DNA of 64,000 nt from JAAGZL01 sp050291365 (GCA_050291365.1 JBNKJS010000012.1:62001-126000); one strand, 5' to 3'. Counted from the first letter of the stretch, positions 38,555-49,992 are shown. Translations and numbers: made by a program. The notes: generated by a model from the letters alone, not told the origin.

Positions 38555-38743
38555 ATGGAAGAGAACATTAACACCAAACCATCCGTTGTTAAAAGAATTG
38601 GTGGTTATCTCCATCGCGTTGTGCCTATCGCCGATAAATCTGGAGAGATCATAAGTTATGCCCTGAAACCATTCATGGTTGAATTTAAACCTAGGCAGGA
38701 AGCAATCGGAAAAACCGGTTCTTCGGTTTTTCCTTTGTGCTGA
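38555..38743 (+). CDS. Small hypothetical protein (62 residues)
   Basis: Begins MEENINTKPSVVKRIGGYLHR after an AAGG sequence seven bases upstream. Basic and without membrane segments. Its last 12 codons are encoded by the terminator hairpin at 38708-38736, so the frame may only run through a non-coding 3' end, or the gene may be a truncated relic. I do not recognise the family. Confidence 0.4.
   Translation: MEENINTKPSVVKRIGGYLHRVVPIADKSGEIISYALKPFMVEFKPRQEAIGKTGSSVFPLC
38708..38736. terminator. Bidirectional terminator before nrdB
   Basis: GGAAAAACCG and CGGTTTTTCC form a perfect 10-base-pair stem with a GTTCTT loop. A/T-rich arms serve both strands: it can end nrdAB on the minus strand (14 bases after the stop) and the small plus-strand ORF. 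Confidence 0.75.
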
Positions 38744-38749
38744 ATCCGG

Positions 38750-39886
38750 CTAATCCCAGCTCAGCACGCTGCCGGTCTGGTACTCGGTAACCCTAGTCTC
38801 GAAAAAGTTTTTCTCCTTGCGAATATTGGCCTGCTCGTCCAGCCATGGCAGTGTGCAGACCGCGCCGGGAAACGGCTCCTCCACCCCCAACTGCCGGGCA
38901 CGGCGGTTGGCGATGTAGCGGAACTGGGCCACATGGCCCTCAGCCGAATATCCGAGGATGGGGTCACGCAGAATATAGCTGGCATAGCCTGCCTCCGCCG
39001 CTTCGGTCTCGTCCCACATATCACGTAGAGTCTTAGGGTCGAGTGAGATCTTCTCCTCCTGCAATATCTGTTTAACCACGCGGATACCAAAGCTGGCGTG
39101 CAGCACCTCATCACGCATGATGTACTGTAGCTGCTCGGCGGTCCCTTTCATCAGGCCACGGCGCTGCAGGGCGAAGATGGGGCTGAAGCCGTTATAGAAC
39201 CAGCACCCCTCAAACACCGCAGCAAAAAACAGATAGGCCTGGACAAAGTTTTCCAGCTCATCCCGGTCACTCAGATCTATATCTGGCCGCAGGATGGAAC
39301 TGAGACGCCGGTTAGTAATATCAATCTTGGCATTGATCTCCGGTACTACCCGATAGCGGTTGTAGACCTCCCCCTGATCCAGGCCGATGGTCTCAATGCA
39401 GTGCTGATAGGTCCAGGTATGCAGCGCCTCCTCATAAACCTGACGCGCCTGGTAGATCTGCAGCTCCGGAGCACTCATCTTCTCCATTACCGCCAGTCCG
39501 ATGTTACGCATAGCCAAGATGTCAGATGTCGTCAGGTAGGCCAGCACATTCTCATACACATGCAGCTCGGCTGGCGTCAACTTGTGGTGATAGTCCTGCA
39601 GGTCTTGGGCCATATTGATATCTAAAGGCGTCCAGTGGTTCTTGTTGGCATTGAGGAAGAACTCCCAAGCCCACGGATACTTGAAGGGCGCCAGCTGGTT
39701 GATATCGGCATCTCCGTTCACCACCCGTTTGTCATCGGCATTAACCGGCGCTGCCCCCTCTCCCACGGGCATCTCATACAGAGCCTGCTGGATCACCGCT
39801 GGCTCGGCCTCACTACTCTGAACGCCTGTACTCTCTATTGGTTGTGGTTGCTGGCTGCCAGCTAATGGATTGTCCCAGTTATGCAT
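38750..39886 (-). CDS. nrdB: Class Ia ribonucleotide reductase, small (beta) subunit
   Basis: 378 residues from the ATG at 39886, which has AAGGAG eight bases ahead and starts MHNWDNPLAG. The carboxylate/His iron ligands fit the class I pattern, with EEALHTWTY holding the ligand Glu/His and the radical Tyr (equivalent to E. coli Y122). The C-terminal peptide with FFETRVTEYQ docks on NrdA. Supplies the tyrosyl radical for deoxynucleotide synthesis. It follows nrdA by 14 bases. Confidence 0.96.
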   Translation of the reverse strand: MHNWDNPLAGSQQPQPIESTGVQSSEAEPAVIQQALYEMPVGEGAAPVNADDKRVVNGDADINQLAPFKYPWAWEFFLNANKNHWTPLDINMAQDLQDYHHKLTPAELHVYENVLAYLTTSDILAMRNIGLAVMEKMSAPELQIYQARQVYEEALHTWTYQHCIETIGLDQGEVYNRYRVVPEINAKIDITNRRLSSILRPDIDLSDRDELENFVQAYLFFAAVFEGCWFYNGFSPIFALQRRGLMKGTAEQLQYIMRDEVLHASFGIRVVKQILQEEKISLDPKTLRDMWDETEAAEAGYASYILRDPILGYSAEGHVAQFRYIANRRARQLGVEEPFPGAVCTLPWLDEQANIRKEKNFFETRVTEYQTGSVLSWD

Positions 39887-39900
39887 ATCTCTTCTCCTTG

Positions 39901-42735
<2,835 letters not shown>

Positions 42736-42867
42736 AGGGGCCCCAATAGTTATTCATTAGTTAGGGAGCCTGCGAAAAATCAGGGGCGGGAGATTGGAAA
42801 ATCAGCGGGAGCTGTCCTTCTCCTACCAGTGACCTTGACGCGAGGCCCGGCATGGAATCGGTTGGAT

Positions 42868-43050
42868 TCCCACTTCGACAGGTATTCGGACTTGGGGGCA
42901 CAAACCGGCGATGCCGATTCTCCTGGGACCACGGCTTCCCACCCTCTCGGGCAGTGCCTGTGCGTGATATCTCTACCCAACACCAGTGGCCTTCGTTCCC
43001 CTATACCGCTGCGCGACAGTCCCGGATTCCCACCGGGTTCCCTGTTTACA
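42868..43050 (-). promoter_or_regulatory. Cobalamin (B12) riboswitch upstream of nrdAB
   Basis: On the minus strand the conserved elements occur in order: AACAGGGAACCCGGTG (43048-43033), ACTGTCGCGCAGCGG (43020-43006), CACTGCC...GGTGGGAAG (42956-42935) and the B12 box AAGTCCGAATACCTGTCG (42893-42876). They match the E. coli btuB riboswitch in motif and spacing. About 130 bases of expression platform separate it from the nrdA start. It should repress nrdAB when adenosylcobalamin is present. A terminator or sequestering helix was not pinned down. Confidence 0.93.
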
Positions 43051-43053
43051 TAA

Positions 43054-43069
43054 ACACTATATGTAGTGC
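43054..43069. promoter_or_regulatory. NrdR box
   Basis: ACACTATATGTAGTGC, 14 of 16 matches to the NrdR consensus ACACWATATATWGTGT. It lies immediately upstream of the riboswitch, where the nrdA promoter must be. Confidence 0.75.
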
Positions 43070-43085
43070 TTATGTCGAAGCGTGA

Positions 43086-43101
43086 GCACAAGATACCGGA
43101 C
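43086..43101. promoter_or_regulatory. Degenerate second NrdR box
   Basis: GCACAAGATACCGGAC matches only about 9 of 16 consensus positions but starts exactly 32 bases from the good box, the usual tandem NrdR spacing. Assigned mainly on position. Confidence 0.35.
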
Positions 43102-43174
43102 AAAGAACCAAATGGCAACCATCATTTTTTGGCCCTGTGATACAGCTCTAAACAACAGCCACACCATCATAGGA

Positions 43175-43190
43175 GCCCGCTCCTGCGGGC
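43175..43190. repeat. REP-like palindrome between metR and nrdA
   Basis: GCCCGC-TCCT-GCGGGC hairpin within a GGAGCCCGCTCCTGCGGGCG stretch, the form of common gammaproteobacterial REP units. It lies 60 bases after the metR stop and may serve as a weak terminator. No other gene is visible between 43102 and 43249. Confidence 0.4.
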
Positions 43191-43249
43191 GATCGATTAG
43201 CGCACCTCATGCTCCCAGATGGCTGGATTCCTCCAGAAGCACAAAGGCT

Positions 43250-44140
43250 CTACCCCTTACCACCGCGAGCTATATGGATAAAATCCTGCACGTAGCCCAA
43301 TCCATGATCGCTGCGGCGCACTGCTGCGTACAGCGTCCCCTTCAGGCCATTGCGGCCCAGTGGTCTTGCCGTCAGACTCTCTGCCTGAGCCGCCTCCCGC
43401 AGCACCCAATCCGGCAACGCCGCCACCCCGCGCCCACTTGCCACCAACAACATAATCACAGAGGTCAACTCGGAGTGACGCACCGCCGCCGGCTCCACCC
43501 CAGCCGGTTGGAGAAAGCGACTGAACACATCCAGACGCTGGCGATTAACCGGATAGGTGATTAGGGTCTCCTGCGCCAGGTCGGAGGGAGTGATCTGTTT
43601 TTTCTGGGCCAATGCATGCCCCTGAGCCATGGCCAGCAACGCTTCATATTCAAACAACTCTTCGAACTGTAGATCATCACGCTTAACCGGGTCAGAGCTA
43701 ATAACCAGATCCACCTCCCCTTTTTGTAAAGCTGGCAGCGCCTCAAAGCTGACACCTACGTGGAAATCCACCTCAATCTGTGGCCACTGTTGACGATAAC
43801 GGTTGAGCACCGGCGCCAGCCATTCGAAACAGGCGTGGCACTCAATGGCGATATGCAGCCGCCCCATCTCGCCCCGCGCCACCTGCCCCAGCTCCTTCTC
43901 CACCCCCTCCACCTGAGGCAGAATACGCCGCCCCAGTGCTATCAACTTCTCCCCTGCCGGAGTAAGCCGCAGCGGTTTGCTGTTACGCAGAAACAGGGGT
44001 GTTTCAAAGCAGTGCTCCAACCCTTTGATCTGATGCGACAGGGCCGACTGGGTTACATGCAACCTCTCGGCCGCCCGTACCAGATTCCCGGTCTCCTGGA
44101 TTGCCAGCAGACTGCGTAGATGCCGCAGCTCAAGAAACAT
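43250..44140 (-). CDS. metR: LysR-family regulator MetR
   Basis: 296 residues. An N-terminal winged helix (about 1-60, LRSLLAIQETGNLVRAAERLHVTQSALSHQ in overview) and a periplasmic-binding-like effector domain. It is divergent from metE with a 99-base gap, the classic metR-metE pair, and its N-terminus closely fits MetR (MFLELRHLRSL). It activates metE with homocysteine as coeffector. Confidence 0.92.
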   Translation of the reverse strand: MFLELRHLRSLLAIQETGNLVRAAERLHVTQSALSHQIKGLEHCFETPLFLRNSKPLRLTPAGEKLIALGRRILPQVEGVEKELGQVARGEMGRLHIAIECHACFEWLAPVLNRYRQQWPQIEVDFHVGVSFEALPALQKGEVDLVISSDPVKRDDLQFEELFEYEALLAMAQGHALAQKKQITPSDLAQETLITYPVNRQRLDVFSRFLQPAGVEPAAVRHSELTSVIMLLVASGRGVAALPDWVLREAAQAESLTARPLGRNGLKGTLYAAVRRSDHGLGYVQDFIHIARGGKG

Positions 44141-44154
44141 ATGAAGCTCTCCTC

Positions 44155-44171
44155 ATATTCTTTATGAATAT
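44155..44171. promoter_or_regulatory. Inverted repeat in the metR-metE intergenic region
   Basis: ATATTC-TTTAT-GAATAT, a perfect six-base inverted repeat with a T-N11-A-like frame typical of LysR operators. It does not read as the exact MetR consensus TGAA-N5-TTCA. Confidence 0.45.
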
Positions 44172-44239
44172 TATTAGTTTTACTCAATTCTAGACGCCAT
44201 GCATACTGCGCGCAATTTTATTCAAAAAAGGCTAACAGC

Positions 44240-46537
44240 ATGACCACTCTTCACAACCTGGGATTTCCCCGCATCGGCGCAAAGAGGGAACTAAAGCGCG
44301 CGCAGGAGGCTTACTGGCGCGGTGATATCAACGCAGAACGGCTAGAACAGACCGGGCGGGAACTACGTGCACGCCACTGGCATCTGCAGGCAGACCGTGG
44401 AGTGGATCTGATCCCGGTAGGCGACTTCTCCTGGTACGACACCATACTAGACCTCTCTGTTACACTTGGTGCCGTTCCCTCACGTTTCGGTTGGTCCGGC
44501 GGCAGTGTTGATCTTGATACCTATTTCCGCATGGCGCGGGGACGCGCGCCCAGCGGAGCCCCTGCCGCCGCCTGTGAAATGACCAAATGGTTCGATACCA
44601 ACTACCACTACATAGTGCCAGAGCTGGAAGCAAACCAGTGCTTTACCCTCTCTTCGGAGCGCCTGTTCGATCAAGTAGCCGAAGCACACGCCCTCGGCTT
44701 CAGGGTCAAACCGGTACTTCCGGGGCCACTCACCTGGCTCTGGCTGGGCAAAACCAGGGGTGGCGATTTCGACAAGCTGACCCTGCTAAAAAAGCTACTG
44801 CCGGTCTACGGCGAACTGCTGCAGCGCCTAAAGGCCCAGGGCGTGGAATGGGTGCAGATCGACGAACCCATCTTGGCGCTGGATCTGCCGCAAGCCTGGC
44901 GAAACGCCTTTGAGTCCGTTTATCACCGTCTGCACACCCCTGGCCTGAAACTGCTGCTTGCGACCTACTTCGGTCCCTTAATGGAAAACCTCAAGCTCGC
45001 CTGCCTGCTACCGGTGGACGGCTTGCACATTGACGCCGCGGGTACGCCTAATGAACTTGCCTCGGCGCTGGATAAACTTCCTGCCTACAAGGTGTTGTCC
45101 GTGGGCATTGTTGACGGCCGTAATATCTGGCGCACCGACTTCGACACAGCGCTAGTGCAGCTCTCCGATCTCAAAGAGCGGTTGGGTGATCGGCTATGGC
45201 TGGCGCCCTCCTGTTCCATGCTGCATGTACCGGTGGATCTGGAGCAGGAGGACAAACTAGACCCCGAGGTGAAATCCTGGCTCGCCTTTGCAACACAAAA
45301 GCTTGAAGAACTCACAACCCTAAAGCGGGCGTTGGATGAAGGGACGGACGCGGTCCGATACGAACTTGAAACAGCCCGCCGCATCCTTGTTGCGCGCGAT
45401 GCTTCAAGACGACTGCACAATCCAGATGTACAACGCCGCGTTGCAGAGGTCGGCCCAGAGATGGGCCAGCGTATCAGCCCCTATCCCCAGCGGGCGGAAC
45501 AACAGCGCAGCCTATTCAAACTGCCCCTGTTTCCGACCACCACAATCGGATCTTTTCCCCAGACCACAGAGATCCGCAGTACACGCCGGGGCTACAAACA
45601 GGGCCGCATAAACCAGGCGGAATATAAACGGCGCATCAAACAGGAGATAGAACTGGTGGTGCGCAAGCAGGAGGAGTTAGGGCTTGATGTATTGGTGCAT
45701 GGAGAGGCGGAACGCAACGACATGGTGGAGTACTTCGGCGAACAGCTGGAAGGGTTTGCCTTCACCAGCAACGGCTGGGTGCAGTCATACGGTTCGCGCT
45801 GTGTAAAACCGCCCATCCTGTTCGGTGACGTCAGTCGGCCCCAGCCGATGACGGTGGAGTGGATCACATATGCCCAGTCCCTCACCGACAAACCCATGAA
45901 GGGTATGCTCACCGGCCCAGTGACTGTACTCAACTGGTCCTTCGTGCGTAGCGACCAGCCATACGCTGACACCTGCCTGCAGGTGGCGCTGGCCCTGCGC
46001 GATGAGGTGAAAGATCTGGAGGCAGCGGGGATCAGGATCATCCAGATCGATGAAGCAGCACTGCGCGAAGGACTACCCCTGCGCAAAACCGCCTGGAAGG
46101 AGTACCTGAACAGGGCAGTGTGGGCGTTTCGCATTACCGCATCTGGGGTATCCAACAACACCCAGATCCATACCCACATGTGTTATTCCGAGTTCAACGA
46201 CATCATCGACTCCATCGCAGCCATGGATGCCGACGTGATCACCATCGAAACTTCACGTTCCGACATGGAGCTATTGGATGCGTTTGAAGATTTTGACTAC
46301 CCCAACGAAATCGGACCCGGCGTCTACGATATCCACTCGCCCAATGTACCGGAGATTAAGCAGATCACAGAGCTGATGCAAAAGGCCGCCCAACGCATCC
46401 CGGCGGAACGGCTCTGGATCAACCCGGACTGTGGACTCAAGACACGTAACTGGCCGGAGTCAGAGCAGGCGCTTGAGAATATGGTCAGCGCTGCGCACTT
46501 GCTGCGGGAGATGCAGGGAGTAACGCAAAGAGTCTGA
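44240..46537 (+). CDS. metE: Cobalamin-independent methionine synthase
   Basis: 765 residues, full length. Two (beta-alpha)8 barrels. The C-terminal barrel carries the zinc ligands His646, Cys648 (HTHMCYSEF) and Cys731 (INPDCGLKTR), and TTTIGSFPQT begins it near residue 434. It methylates homocysteine using 5-methyltetrahydropteroyl-triglutamate without B12. A 24-base inverted repeat follows the stop. Confidence 0.97.
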   Translation: MTTLHNLGFPRIGAKRELKRAQEAYWRGDINAERLEQTGRELRARHWHLQADRGVDLIPVGDFSWYDTILDLSVTLGAVPSRFGWSGGSVDLDTYFRMARGRAPSGAPAAACEMTKWFDTNYHYIVPELEANQCFTLSSERLFDQVAEAHALGFRVKPVLPGPLTWLWLGKTRGGDFDKLTLLKKLLPVYGELLQRLKAQGVEWVQIDEPILALDLPQAWRNAFESVYHRLHTPGLKLLLATYFGPLMENLKLACLLPVDGLHIDAAGTPNELASALDKLPAYKVLSVGIVDGRNIWRTDFDTALVQLSDLKERLGDRLWLAPSCSMLHVPVDLEQEDKLDPEVKSWLAFATQKLEELTTLKRALDEGTDAVRYELETARRILVARDASRRLHNPDVQRRVAEVGPEMGQRISPYPQRAEQQRSLFKLPLFPTTTIGSFPQTTEIRSTRRGYKQGRINQAEYKRRIKQEIELVVRKQEELGLDVLVHGEAERNDMVEYFGEQLEGFAFTSNGWVQSYGSRCVKPPILFGDVSRPQPMTVEWITYAQSLTDKPMKGMLTGPVTVLNWSFVRSDQPYADTCLQVALALRDEVKDLEAAGIRIIQIDEAALREGLPLRKTAWKEYLNRAVWAFRITASGVSNNTQIHTHMCYSEFNDIIDSIAAMDADVITIETSRSDMELLDAFEDFDYPNEIGPGVYDIHSPNVPEIKQITELMQKAAQRIPAERLWINPDCGLKTRNWPESEQALENMVSAAHLLREMQGVTQRV

Positions 46538-46542
46538 TTGCA

Positions 46543-46570
46543 TAATAAGCGGCCAATAGGCCGCTTATTA
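46543..46570. terminator. Terminator hairpin between convergent metE and hypothetical gene
   Basis: TAATAAGCGGCC and GGCCGCTTATTA form a perfect 12-base-pair stem with an AATA loop, six bases after metE and 22 bases from the convergent gene's stop. Symmetric, so it can serve both strands. Confidence 0.8.
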
Positions 46571-46592
46571 CAGGAACAAACCGGTTATCGAC

Positions 46593-47312
46593 TTAACCTG
46601 GTTCCTGCTCCACCATTCTCTCATCGAGCTTGTGCAAAATCATAATCTTCTGCCATATCTTGCGGCTCAGCCCAGTGGTCATACTCTCCAATTCGTTAAC
46701 CGCAGAGAGCACCACGGAATCCTGAAAGTTCTGAGCATAGAGTGCGGCCACTTTGCCTGTGAGTGAGAGCATCTCGCTACAGTAATCAAGATAACGAATC
46801 AGTTCGTAGGCGCTCATCTCCCACGTTGGTGAGTGAGGGGTAACGATCCTGTCCTTGGCGTAGCGCCCAGGGTCTTTGGTCAACTGATGCATGTCGATGA
46901 CATGGGCGATGGATCGCAACTCGTGCAGCGCCTCAAGCGCCCGCCCACGTTTAATGCGCACCTCCACTGTAATCAGAAATAAAATGGCTGCGCCGATCAG
47001 CACCACGTCGTTCATACCAGCCTCTGTGATCTGCACCAACTCACCAAGGGAGAAAGGATGTGTAGTCACCTCCAGCAGGGAAATACTGTAAAAGAGACCG
47101 AGCAAACCCAAAATCACCGCCGCGCCCACAAACAGACGCAAGCCGTAGTTAGGACGGGCAATTAGCAGAACCCTGGCCTTACTCTCATTAGCTATCACGT
47201 GAAGTTCGCTGCAGACCCGGCTCAAGCCAGATTCCGGAAAACGCTCGGTAATACGGCTGTTGAGGATCTCGATAGTGGAGATCGTTTTGTCTGCATTGAG
47301 TTGGCGATACAT
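46593..47312 (-). CDS. Conserved hypothetical protein with two membrane segments
   Basis: 239 residues from the ATG at 47312 (MYRQLNADKTIST); a TTG at 47369 is the alternative. Two hydrophobic stretches (about residues 60-85 and 100-120) separate a soluble N-terminal part from a helical, Leu/Glu-rich C-terminal part that may form a coiled coil. No catalytic motif. Function unknown. Confidence 0.75.
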   Translation of the reverse strand: MYRQLNADKTISTIEILNSRITERFPESGLSRVCSELHVIANESKARVLLIARPNYGLRLFVGAAVILGLLGLFYSISLLEVTTHPFSLGELVQITEAGMNDVVLIGAAILFLITVEVRIKRGRALEALHELRSIAHVIDMHQLTKDPGRYAKDRIVTPHSPTWEMSAYELIRYLDYCSEMLSLTGKVAALYAQNFQDSVVLSAVNELESMTTGLSRKIWQKIMILHKLDERMVEQEPG

Positions 47313-47775
47313 AAAGTGCACCGTATAAGTATGGTCAGATGAAACATTTATTAATAACTTAACGGACAATCATACCAAGTTACAGGAAAGTTTCATCTGA
47401 CCCTCTCTATTAGGGAGAGGGTTACAACTGTATGGATGCAGGAAGCCAAAGCCGAGGATGAGGGGATCTAAAAGCTAACACTTTGATTTTCATCTCTCAA
47501 AACGCCTGCGAACTTGTAAAAAGTTAGTAATCACAAGGAATTACCAGGTTACACAACCAGCTAAGTGGGACAGCAGTGATCAGAGCCCTATTATGTAAAC
47601 GAAGTCTGGACACAAGCGGTAGCAGGTTGAACGCCCTCCAGTGCGAACCTAAGGGTGATACGGTTAAGCAAGAAAAAACCTAAACAAGTATAATTCGAAT
47701 CAGCCCCCAATTATCATTTATACTACCTAATGAACCGCATACCCTCTTCAGTCTTTGCTGGAAAAGGAAAACAAA
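47313..47775. other. 463-base intergenic region
   Basis: No convincing gene. A hairpin ACCCTCTC...GAGAGGGT lies at about 47400-47422. The stretch 47590-47675 (GGACACAAGCGGTAGCAGG, then GTGATACGGTTAAGC) recalls parts of group II intron domain I but is too short to call. The last 70 bases carry the likely promoter for the DUF4124 gene. Confidence 0.35.
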
Positions 47776-48300
47776 ATGAAAAAGATAATCATAGTATTGA
47801 CTGTATCACTCCTGTACTCCTACACCTCTTTAGCAGGACAACTCTACAAATGGACAGACGAAGATGGCCGAATCCATTTCAGCCAAACCAAGCCAAAAGA
47901 TCAAAATACCGAGAGAATGTATATTGAAGCGGAACGGCAAGGAACACCTATAACTAAAGAGGAACTCATCGGGGAATGGCAATCAAATGATGAAGGTAAA
48001 GAACACTTTATCTTAACTGAATCCAGGTTCTCAATTGACAAGCAGAGAGGAGATGAATCTATGCATATGTCTGGCACCTGGAAGTTAATAAACAAACGCA
48101 TCTTTCTAAATGTTACTCATGGTTATATTGAGAAGGGTGCTAGCTTTAAAGATAGCGTAAGAAAATCTCTCAAAGAAACAGTGCTAAGCGCTCTAATAAC
48201 TCATCTCACGGAGAGCGAGTTAAAAATCATGGATCCCAAAGGAAGCACCAAATACACCAAGATTCAAACTAATGATCAAGAGCAGACAGCTCCCAATTAA
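47776..48300 (+). CDS. DUF4124-domain secreted protein
   Basis: 174 residues from the ATG at 47776, which follows AAAAGGAAAA and begins a signal peptide (cleavage near SLAG). A DUF4124 motif YKWTDEDGRIHFSQTKP comes right after (about 21-40). The rest has no recognised domain. It is read opposite to the cassette array beside it and is probably chromosomal, not a cassette. Confidence 0.8.
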   Translation: MKKIIIVLTVSLLYSYTSLAGQLYKWTDEDGRIHFSQTKPKDQNTERMYIEAERQGTPITKEELIGEWQSNDEGKEHFILTESRFSIDKQRGDESMHMSGTWKLINKRIFLNVTHGYIEKGASFKDSVRKSLKETVLSALITHLTESELKIMDPKGSTKYTKIQTNDQEQTAPN

Positions 48301-48464
48301 TTCCAGCAATAGCCAGACACCCACCAACTGATTTCATGGGGACCCAATACTTAATTGAAGAAGAGTTATGTGTGTACTGTGACCCCAGAGCTTTCACCTT
48401 CCGGGTTGTGCCCGGAGCGGACATTAGAGTCATACTAGACTGCAGAAAATAAATGCGTCCCCTT

Positions 48465-48560
48465 TTACCCAATTCCAATAATACCTCCAAGGATCAATAC
48501 TGCCGCTAGTAATTTTACCCCAAAAGTACTTGCGTTTATATTCATGGATTCAGTGTTCAT
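48465..48560 (-). CDS. Putative 31-residue membrane microprotein
   Basis: Encodes a peptide beginning MNTESMNINASTFGVK and ending in one hydrophobic span (LLAAVLILGGIIGIG). AAAGGA lies eight bases ahead of the ATG. It lies just beyond the last attC site of the array, in the position of a promoter-distal gene. Too short for family recognition; the good start signal and clear membrane span are the only support. Confidence 0.4.
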   Translation of the reverse strand: MNTESMNINASTFGVKLLAAVLILGGIIGIG

Positions 48561-48577
48561 TATTATTTTCCTTTTAT

Positions 48578-48657
48578 GTATAACGTTTGAGTTTTGGGGA
48601 CGCGGAGAAGCCGAGGACCCAGCCCAGTAGGGACGATAAAAACGACTTGTTATAACT
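48578..48657 (-). repeat. attC site a (last of the array)
   Basis: Boundaries GTATAAC and TTGTTATAA, with a central GGGGACGCGGAGAAGCCGAG hairpin. It follows the zinc-ribbon cassette gene and marks the promoter-distal end. Confidence 0.8.
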
Positions 48658-48665
48658 GACTGTCA

Positions 48666-48950
48666 TTATTTTACTTTAGTAAAAGGTACTAAATAGTAAG
48701 CCAGCACTAAAAGTATTGCATAAAAGACTAATAAATAGAGAAACTCTAAGTACCAGACTGAATTAAGGAGCTCAATAAATATTACTGTTGCAACACCCAG
48801 GATAAGCCATACTAGAATATTTGTTTCCCCCCAATACTTTGATATTTCCTTATTGCACTTGTTGCATTTTATATTTGTATCTTTCCATAATCCTGGCTTT
48901 ATTACTGACCAGAATGTTATTGAATTGTTACAGTTAGGGCACTTTCTCAT
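48666..48950 (-). CDS. Cassette protein: zinc ribbon plus two membrane segments
   Basis: 94 residues. CPNCNN at residues 4-9 and CNKCNK near 30 form a four-cysteine zinc ribbon, followed by two hydrophobic spans (about 46-65 and 68-88). A small membrane protein with a cytosolic metal knuckle. Function unknown. attC a follows the stop by eight bases. Confidence 0.75.
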   Translation of the reverse strand: MRKCPNCNNSITFWSVIKPGLWKDTNIKCNKCNKEISKYWGETNILVWLILGVATVIFIELLNSVWYLEFLYLLVFYAILLVLAYYLVPFTKVK

Positions 48951-48962
48951 AATTATTTGACG

Positions 48963-49034
48963 TTATAACGCCGAGCTAAAGGGCGCCAATGGAGCGCAGC
49001 GGAATTGGCGTCCATTTTGAGCGCCGTGTTATGT
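48963..49034 (-). repeat. attC site b
   Basis: Ends ACATAAC and GCGTTATAA on the gene strand. The central arms GGGCGCCAAT and ATTGGCGTCC pair. Overlaps the stop of the next gene by six bases. Confidence 0.85.
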
Positions 49035-49571
49035 GTTTTCAGTGTGGGAATCAATGTAATCTCTATACGCATCACGCAACCCAGATAACTCGCCTTTAAA
49101 TGACCCCCGCAATTCATATAAAAGCTTATTTACTGAAGCAACGCACTCCTCATTGGTTTTCTTGCCTTCCCTGCCAAGACTAGCTTCGTCGTGCACTCCT
49201 TTTGCGAAATCTTGCCAAGCAGTTGATAGATTGGCGAGGCATATAGAGGTTTGGTTGTGTATCTGTTTTGGAAGAAGTGCCATTTCTTTGTTAATGGCGA
49301 GAATAAACGGTCTCAACGGTAAATTGTTTAGTGAACCATTATCTATGTCGTGTGCAACTCCATGCCTGATATAGTCGTCGATATTGGCAAGCTCACCCCA
49401 TATTGACTTAATAGATTTGCCTGTAAGATCGTAATCTAGTGCACGGTTTTTCCTAATGGCATCTATTTCGGCCTTAACTACATCTAGCTTGGCTTTAAAG
49501 CTATCTTTGAATATTAAGATTAGGATTGCCGAAACAATTGACGATGTCAGAATTGACGTTAAAAAGTCCAT
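49029..49571 (-). CDS. Cassette protein with N-terminal membrane anchor, unknown function
   Basis: 180 residues from the ATG at 49571, which has GAGGTG just ahead (an upstream GTG at 49577 is possible). One membrane span (about 4-22) followed by a helical soluble domain. No recognised motif. The stop lies inside attC b, so the C-terminal residues are encoded by the recombination site. Confidence 0.7.
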   Translation of the reverse strand: MDFLTSILTSSIVSAILILIFKDSFKAKLDVVKAEIDAIRKNRALDYDLTGKSIKSIWGELANIDDYIRHGVAHDIDNGSLNNLPLRPFILAINKEMALLPKQIHNQTSICLANLSTAWQDFAKGVHDEASLGREGKKTNEECVASVNKLLYELRGSFKGELSGLRDAYRDYIDSHTENT

Positions 49572-49583
49572 AATCACCTCATC

Positions 49584-49625
49584 ACATAACAGTTATATTA
49601 ACGAGACCTTATGTCTCGTTATACA
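49584..49625 (-). repeat. attC site c, shortened
   Basis: Only about 42 bases: CATAAC at the left and CGTTATAC at the right, with an ACGAGAC/GTCTCGT hairpin. It looks like an attC that lost its middle or one arm. Confidence 0.5.
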
Positions 49626-49635
49626 TTTTTAGCGC

Positions 49636-49992
49636 TCATGGTAACTCTACCTCTGACATTTGCCAAACAGGTAAATACAAGCCATATATTGCTGTAGGTA
49701 CCCACAACACACCAAGCAAAAGTAAAATTATGGCAAAAACAATTGGTGGCTTTTTGATTCTATTATTGAATGCAATAAGAGCTGTGGTAATGATAGGTAG
49801 CACCCAGATTGCCCAAGCCCCAATAAGAACAGCTTTAGTTAGAAACGGCAGCTCATGCCCAAACTCACGGAATAACTCAGAAAATTGTGGGACATAAATA
49901 GAAGTCGCAACAGCCTCCATTGCAAGTAAAAGCGCAATAACCCAGAGAAGAATATTTGCAATGGGATTTCTTTTTGTTTGCGATTGATCCAT
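49636..49992 (-). CDS. Cassette membrane protein, three spans
   Basis: 118 residues with three hydrophobic segments (about 12-32, 50-72 and 80-102) and charged loops. No recognised domain. It follows the shortened attC c by ten bases and starts about 20 bases from attC d. Confidence 0.7.
   Translation of the reverse strand: MDQSQTKRNPIANILLWVIALLLAMEAVATSIYVPQFSELFREFGHELPFLTKAVLIGAWAIWVLPIITTALIAFNNRIKKPPIVFAIILLLLGVLWVPTAIYGLYLPVWQMSEVELP

Noticed and set aside
42829..43118. Open frames across the riboswitch region
   Set aside because: They overlap the conserved riboswitch elements and encode no recognisable protein.
44141..44239. Second B12 riboswitch ahead of metE
   Set aside because: The 99-base gap is too short for the aptamer and shows none of its conserved boxes.
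47590..47675. Group II intron fragment
   Set aside because: A few short motifs recall domain I, but no domain V/VI or reverse transcriptase is present; too little to claim.
48320..48372. Extra attC site left of the array
   Set aside because: GTTATGTG at 48364 resembles a core end, but the partner core and internal arms are missing.
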